Assembly (NCBI RefSeq): GCF_000721265.1
Contig: NZ_JOFZ01000005.1
Coordinates: 186,001 to 250,000 of the forward strand
DNA: 64,000 nucleotides
DNA from: Streptomyces sp. NRRL F-5126
Lineage (GTDB): Bacteria > Actinomycetota > Actinomycetes > Streptomycetales > Streptomycetaceae
Direction: 5' to 3'
A program made the position numbers and the translations under genes. Numbering within the stretch: the first letter of the stretch is position 1; every line of letters begins with the position of its first letter. This document shows, piece by piece, positions 61,132 to 64,000 of this stretch. The notes below the pieces were generated by a model that worked only from the letters and a program-made list of their open reading frames with translations, was not told the origin of the DNA and made no database searches.

Positions 61132-61749
61132 GTGCCCGCACCGAGGGAGCTCGATCCGAGCGCCTCTCTCGCCGCGCTCTACGGCGCGAAGTTACGCAAG
61201 CTGTGCGTGCGGGCGGGGCTTACGCAGCGGCAGTTCGGCGATGGGATTCCGATCGCCCACAGCCGCATCGCGCAGTTCGAGCTGGGCAAGGAGGTGCCTC
61301 CGGAGGACGTCAACGGCAAGCTGGATCTTCTGCTGGACGCGGACGGCGACCTCGTCGACCTGTGGGGCCACGTGCGCCGCACGCCGTTTCCGGATTGGGC
61401 CCGCAAGTACATGTCGTTCGCCAACCGCGCCGGCGTTGCCTACGTGGAGAGTTCGCACTCCGGAGAGCTTGTGGAGACGCAAGAGACAGTCGCAGAGTAC
61501 GTCCTGGCATTCGGTCATCTCCGGGCGCAGGCGACCCTCACCGTGACGGCCGTCTCCCGACGAGAGGCCAGCGCCGCAAGGTGGCGAAAGTCCAGCTACA
61601 GCAACACGCAGGGCGGCGACTGCGTCGAGGTCGCTGAACACATACCGGATGTTGTCCCGGTCCGTGACAGCAAGAACCCCGCCGGCCCGGCGCTGCTCAT
61701 CCCCAAAGCCGCCTGGAGTGCATTCGTACGGCACCTCCGGCACGCGTAG
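61132..61749 (+). CDS. XRE helix-turn-helix fused to DUF397
   Basis: This 205-residue protein is the paralogue of the XRE/DUF397 gene pair at 40390-41417. Residues 1-100 keep the whole helix-turn-helix, including the TTA codon at position 21 (61192-61194). About 130 residues of the DUF5753 domain are deleted: FANRAG runs straight into VAYVESSHSGELVE. The XRE stop has been lost, so the chain continues into a complete DUF397 domain (RWRKSSYSNTQGGDCVEVAE, VPVRDSKNPAGPALLIP). The result is a single protein with regulator and partner domains. It may be a constitutive or inactive form. Confidence 0.87.
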   Translation: MPAPRELDPSASLAALYGAKLRKLCVRAGLTQRQFGDGIPIAHSRIAQFELGKEVPPEDVNGKLDLLLDADGDLVDLWGHVRRTPFPDWARKYMSFANRAGVAYVESSHSGELVETQETVAEYVLAFGHLRAQATLTVTAVSRREASAARWRKSSYSNTQGGDCVEVAEHIPDVVPVRDSKNPAGPALLIPKAAWSAFVRHLRHA

Positions 61750-61760
61750 CCCCGCCCGCC

Positions 61761-61788
61761 ACCGGGGCGCGGATTTGCGCGTCCCGGT
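61761..61788 (+). terminator. Terminator after XRE-DUF397 fusion
   Basis: ACCGGGGCGCG and CGCGTCCCGGT can pair around the loop GATTTG, with one G-T pair where the copy at 41429-41456 has G-C. It starts 11 bases after the stop, as in the paralogous locus. Confidence 0.8.
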
Positions 61789-62003
61789 GGGGCGCGTCCT
61801 CCTTCAAAGAAACGGGTGAGGAACCGCCCAACCAAAACCGGGCGCGGGCGCGAAGTACACCCGCCACACGATCGGGTGACGGGTGCTCAGGAAGTCGGAG
61901 TGGTGGGGTACGGTCGGTCCCGACACCCCACAAATAAAGACGGCCCCCGACAGGACTCGCAATCCTGGCGGGAGCCTGACCGATCTGGAAGAAGAGCTTC
62001 CCG

Positions 62004-62864
62004 ATGGCTGATCCGCAGTCTAACGCGGGCGCGCCCCCGCGCCCGGCCCATGTGATCCCGCAGGACGCCCCCAGCGCCGGGGTGATCCACGTACGTCACC
62101 GGCACACCGACCGGTTCACGGTGGTCGGCAACCACCTCGCCCAGCATCGCGGGCTCTCCGCCGCCGCGATCGGCATCGCCGTGTACATCCAGTCCCTTCC
62201 CGACGGTGTCAGCGTGACCGCCAAGGCCCTCACCCTCCGCTTCCGCGAAGGCGAGACCACCGTCCGACGTGCCCTCAACGAGCTGGAGGCAGCGGGTTAC
62301 CTGGAACGCAGGCGCGTTCCGCTGGGCGGGGGCCGGTTCGCCACCCGCACCCTCTCCTACGACAAGCCCGGCTGCCTGCCGGGAACCGTACCCGCGGCGG
62401 CGCCCGCTGCGCTGCCCGTGCCCGTGCCCGCCCGCGCGTCCGCTCCTGCGGCGCCCGCGCCCGACCCCGTCGCCACGGGCCCCGCCACGGGCCCCGCCGC
62501 GGACCTCCTCGCCGGGCTCCGCGCCGTCGACGGCCGTCTGGTCCTCGCCGCGCGCGACGTCCGCAGGCTGGCGCCCGCCGTCGAGGAGTGGCTGGGCCGC
62601 CAGGTCACGCCCGCGCAGGTCGTCCGTACCCTTACCGCCAACCTGCCGCCGGCCGCCGTGCCCATCCACCACCCGCCGCGCTTCCTGGAGCACCGGCTCT
62701 CCGCCCTCCTGCCGCCACCGCTGCCCGCCCCACCGCCCGAGGCGGCCCCGGCGCGGCCCGCGCCCCTGATCACCTGCGACGGGTGTGAGCGCGCCTTCCG
62801 CAGCCGCGACCCCGACGCGCGGTGCGCGGAGTGCGGGCCCGTCCCGGGCCGGTGCGCCGCGTGA
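62004..62864 (+). CDS. Winged-helix DNA-binding protein with zinc ribbon (paralogue)
   Basis: The protein is 286 residues. The first about 125 residues are nearly identical to the protein at 41671-42591 (only scattered changes such as TTV for TTI in RFREGETTVRRALNE). The Pro/Ala linker is shorter and has diverged. The helical domain (DVRRLAPAVEEWLGRQVTPA) and the C-terminal zinc ribbon CDGCERAFRSRDPDARCAEC are kept. The upstream leader is also conserved. The strong conservation of the winged helix against the changed linker indicates selection on DNA binding. Confidence 0.82.
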   Translation: MADPQSNAGAPPRPAHVIPQDAPSAGVIHVRHRHTDRFTVVGNHLAQHRGLSAAAIGIAVYIQSLPDGVSVTAKALTLRFREGETTVRRALNELEAAGYLERRRVPLGGGRFATRTLSYDKPGCLPGTVPAAAPAALPVPVPARASAPAAPAPDPVATGPATGPAADLLAGLRAVDGRLVLAARDVRRLAPAVEEWLGRQVTPAQVVRTLTANLPPAAVPIHHPPRFLEHRLSALLPPPLPAPPPEAAPARPAPLITCDGCERAFRSRDPDARCAECGPVPGRCAA

Positions 62865-62879
62865 GGTGAAGTGCCGGAC

Positions 62880-63150
62880 GTCGCCGACCGGGCAGCGCGT
62901 CGAGGCGCCCGTAGAGGCGGTCGGCGATGAGCTGCGGGCTGCGGCCGGCGAGGCCGTTCCCGGCACCCGCAGGCCGCCCTCGCGCGCCGCCCGCAGCGCG
63001 CCGAGAGACAGTTCGTCGGTGAAGCAGAACACCGCGTCAGGCGGCTTGTCCAAGGACATCGGGCGCAGCATGGCGCGGTGGCCCTCCGGGTGGTGCGGCG
63101 ATGTGACGGCGACCTCGCGGGCGGGGTCGGGACGCATCCGGCCGCCGCGC
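62880..63150 (-). pseudogene. LacI-family regulator fragment
   Basis: Read on the minus strand, HHPEGHRAMLRPMSLDKPPD then AVFCFTDELSLGALRAAREG is the C-terminal effector-domain sequence of streptomycete LacI-type regulators. After GLRVPG the frame is lost, and QLIADRLYGRLDALPGR appears in another frame, resembling the family's C-terminus. The N-terminal DNA-binding part is absent. The winged-helix gene lies immediately to the left, so its block appears to have landed in, or deleted part of, this regulator. Confidence 0.65.
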
Positions 63151-63154
63151 CGTG

Positions 63155-64000
63155 TCAGGCCGACGGAGGGAAGCGGTCCCACACGCGGTGCGTACCGAGC
63201 AACTCCTTGACCTGCTCAAGCGTCGCCACACCGCTGTCGCCGCCCACCACCCCGGGCGCGTCCGCGGAAACACCGGCAGCGGGCAGGGCGCTCCGGCCGC
63301 CGGCCCACACACCGATCGCCTTCCCGTGGCGGAACACCTCCGACAGCAGCAGCACCACACGGGAATCCACCGGGTCGCCGTAAGGCACCCCGGCCAGCAG
63401 CACCGCGTCGAACTCGATGGACCGGGCTGTGGCGAACGTCCGCTGGACGGTGATCGGGTCGCCGGACGGGTCCAGCCTGCCGCCGGAAGGCGCGACGACC
63501 AGCGGCACCATGCCGGCGTCGAGTACCGCCTGACGCACGGCCCGCACACCGTCGAGGTCGGACTCCCCGTCCGTGACGATGGCGACGACGCGGCCGTCCA
63601 GCGGCCATACCTTCCCCACCTGCGACAGCGCGGGGCTCGGCCGCGGGTCGGCGAGCGGCTCCTCCGGCGCGGGCGCGGGCAGGCCGAGGCCGGTGGCGAC
63701 CTGCTCGCACAGTTGCGCGTCGATCCGTGCGAGCGACTTCAGGCCGCGCTCCTTGACCGCCTGCTCGTAGCACTTGCCCAGCTCGAACGTGTACGCGGCG
63801 GTGATGTGCTCGCGCTCAACCGGCGACATGCTGAGCCAGAACAGGCGCGCCTGGCTGAAGTGGTCGTCGAAAGAGGCGGCGGCGTCGCGCACCTTCCTGC
63901 TCTGCGGCACCTCGACGGGCACCTCGATGAACGCGCCCGTGTCCTCGCCTGCGAGGAACGGGCAGCCCCCGTCGAGCGAGTTGGGCCGGTACGGGGCCAC
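63155..64000 (-). CDS. katE: Large-subunit catalase, C-terminal part (5' end outside window)
   Basis: These are the last 281 residues of a clade 2 (HPII-type) catalase. APYRPNSLDGGCPF is the conserved end of the catalase core. SQARLFWLSMSPVEREHITA continues the helical region. The remaining about 150 residues (DGRVVAIVTDGESDLDGVRA, MVPLVVAPSGG, DAVLLAGVPYGDP) are the extra C-terminal flavodoxin/DJ-1-like domain found only in the large catalases. The protein removes hydrogen peroxide. The catalytic core is outside the window to the right. Confidence 0.9.
   Translation of the reverse strand: MAPYRPNSLDGGCPFLAGEDTGAFIEVPVEVPQSRKVRDAAASFDDHFSQARLFWLSMSPVEREHITAAYTFELGKCYEQAVKERGLKSLARIDAQLCEQVATGLGLPAPAPEEPLADPRPSPALSQVGKVWPLDGRVVAIVTDGESDLDGVRAVRQAVLDAGMVPLVVAPSGGRLDPSGDPITVQRTFATARSIEFDAVLLAGVPYGDPVDSRVVLLLSEVFRHGKAIGVWAGGRSALPAAGVSADAPGVVGGDSGVATLEQVKELLGTHRVWDRFPPSA

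Larger units (their letters stand above)
60755..62864 (+). repeat. Duplicated XRE/DUF397/winged-helix block, copy 2 (decayed)
   Basis: This is the second copy of the block at 40046-42591, with the tiny genes frameshifted, XRE and DUF397 fused after an internal deletion, and the winged-helix gene intact. Terminator and leader are still recognisable. Same orientation as copy 1. Confidence 0.85.

Noticed and set aside
63078..63383. Plus-strand frame across the LacI fragment and catalase end
   Set aside because: It opposes a clearly recognised catalase C-terminus and has no ribosome site or family match.

Overview
The window looks like a Streptomyces or close relative. GC is very high (around 70% or more by eye). 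Starts are often GTG and cotranscribed genes overlap by ATGA or GTGA. It carries a mycothiol-type maleylpyruvate isomerase, XRE-DUF5753/DUF397 regulator pairs, rare TTA codons in a few accessory genes, and IS relics typical of the genus.

Layout. (1) 1-7.0 kb: the end of an MFS gene, a secreted SGNH hydrolase, an IS transposase relic, an overlapping GlxA-type regulator/DJ-1 pair, a small HAAS-like protein, an MFS exporter and an IclR regulator. (2) 7.1-16.7 kb: an aromatic catabolic block. Gentisate dioxygenase, fumarylpyruvate hydrolase, maleylpyruvate isomerase and 3-hydroxybenzoate 6-hydroxylase form a complete route from 3-hydroxybenzoate to fumarate and pyruvate. A two-subunit CoA-transferase is attached to it. 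TetR and LysR regulators follow, then a tightly overlapped P450-ferredoxin-ferredoxin reductase set that may feed aromatic acids into the route. (3) 16.8-25.3 kb: an NAD(P)-binding protein diverging from a TetR regulator, then a six-gene hydrolytic/oxidative operon with two phosphotriesterase-like proteins (one lacking most metal ligands), an FAD monooxygenase, an alpha/beta hydrolase, a metallo-beta-lactamase fold protein and a CocE-like hydrolase.

(4) 25.4-51.6 kb: a defence island. A helicase with an apparent RelE-like N-terminus diverges from a GmrSD-type nuclease that carries an internal alkyltransferase-like (ATL) domain. A DUF4365 nuclease-fold protein and an unknown 393-residue protein follow. 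Next comes a class 1 DISARM system (drmD, drmMI, then drmA, drmB, drmC). It is interrupted between drmMI and drmA by about 5.4 kb holding three tiny genes, an XRE/DUF397 pair, a winged-helix/zinc-ribbon protein and a large protein with a sigma-region-4-like helix-turn-helix. The putative target-recognition part of drmMI is much poorer in GC than the rest of the gene.

(5) 51.7-64 kb: a broken AfsR/SARP-type NB-ARC gene, an XRE regulator diverging from an aldo/keto reductase, a peroxiredoxin, a small PH-like protein, an MFS/phosphotransferase pair, an IS5-type relic and an HxlR-regulated DHA2 efflux pump. A second, decayed copy of the XRE/DUF397/winged-helix block follows, in which the regulator and DUF397 have fused into one gene. 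The window ends with a LacI fragment and the C-terminal part of a large catalase. I saw no tRNA, rRNA, CRISPR array or integrase.
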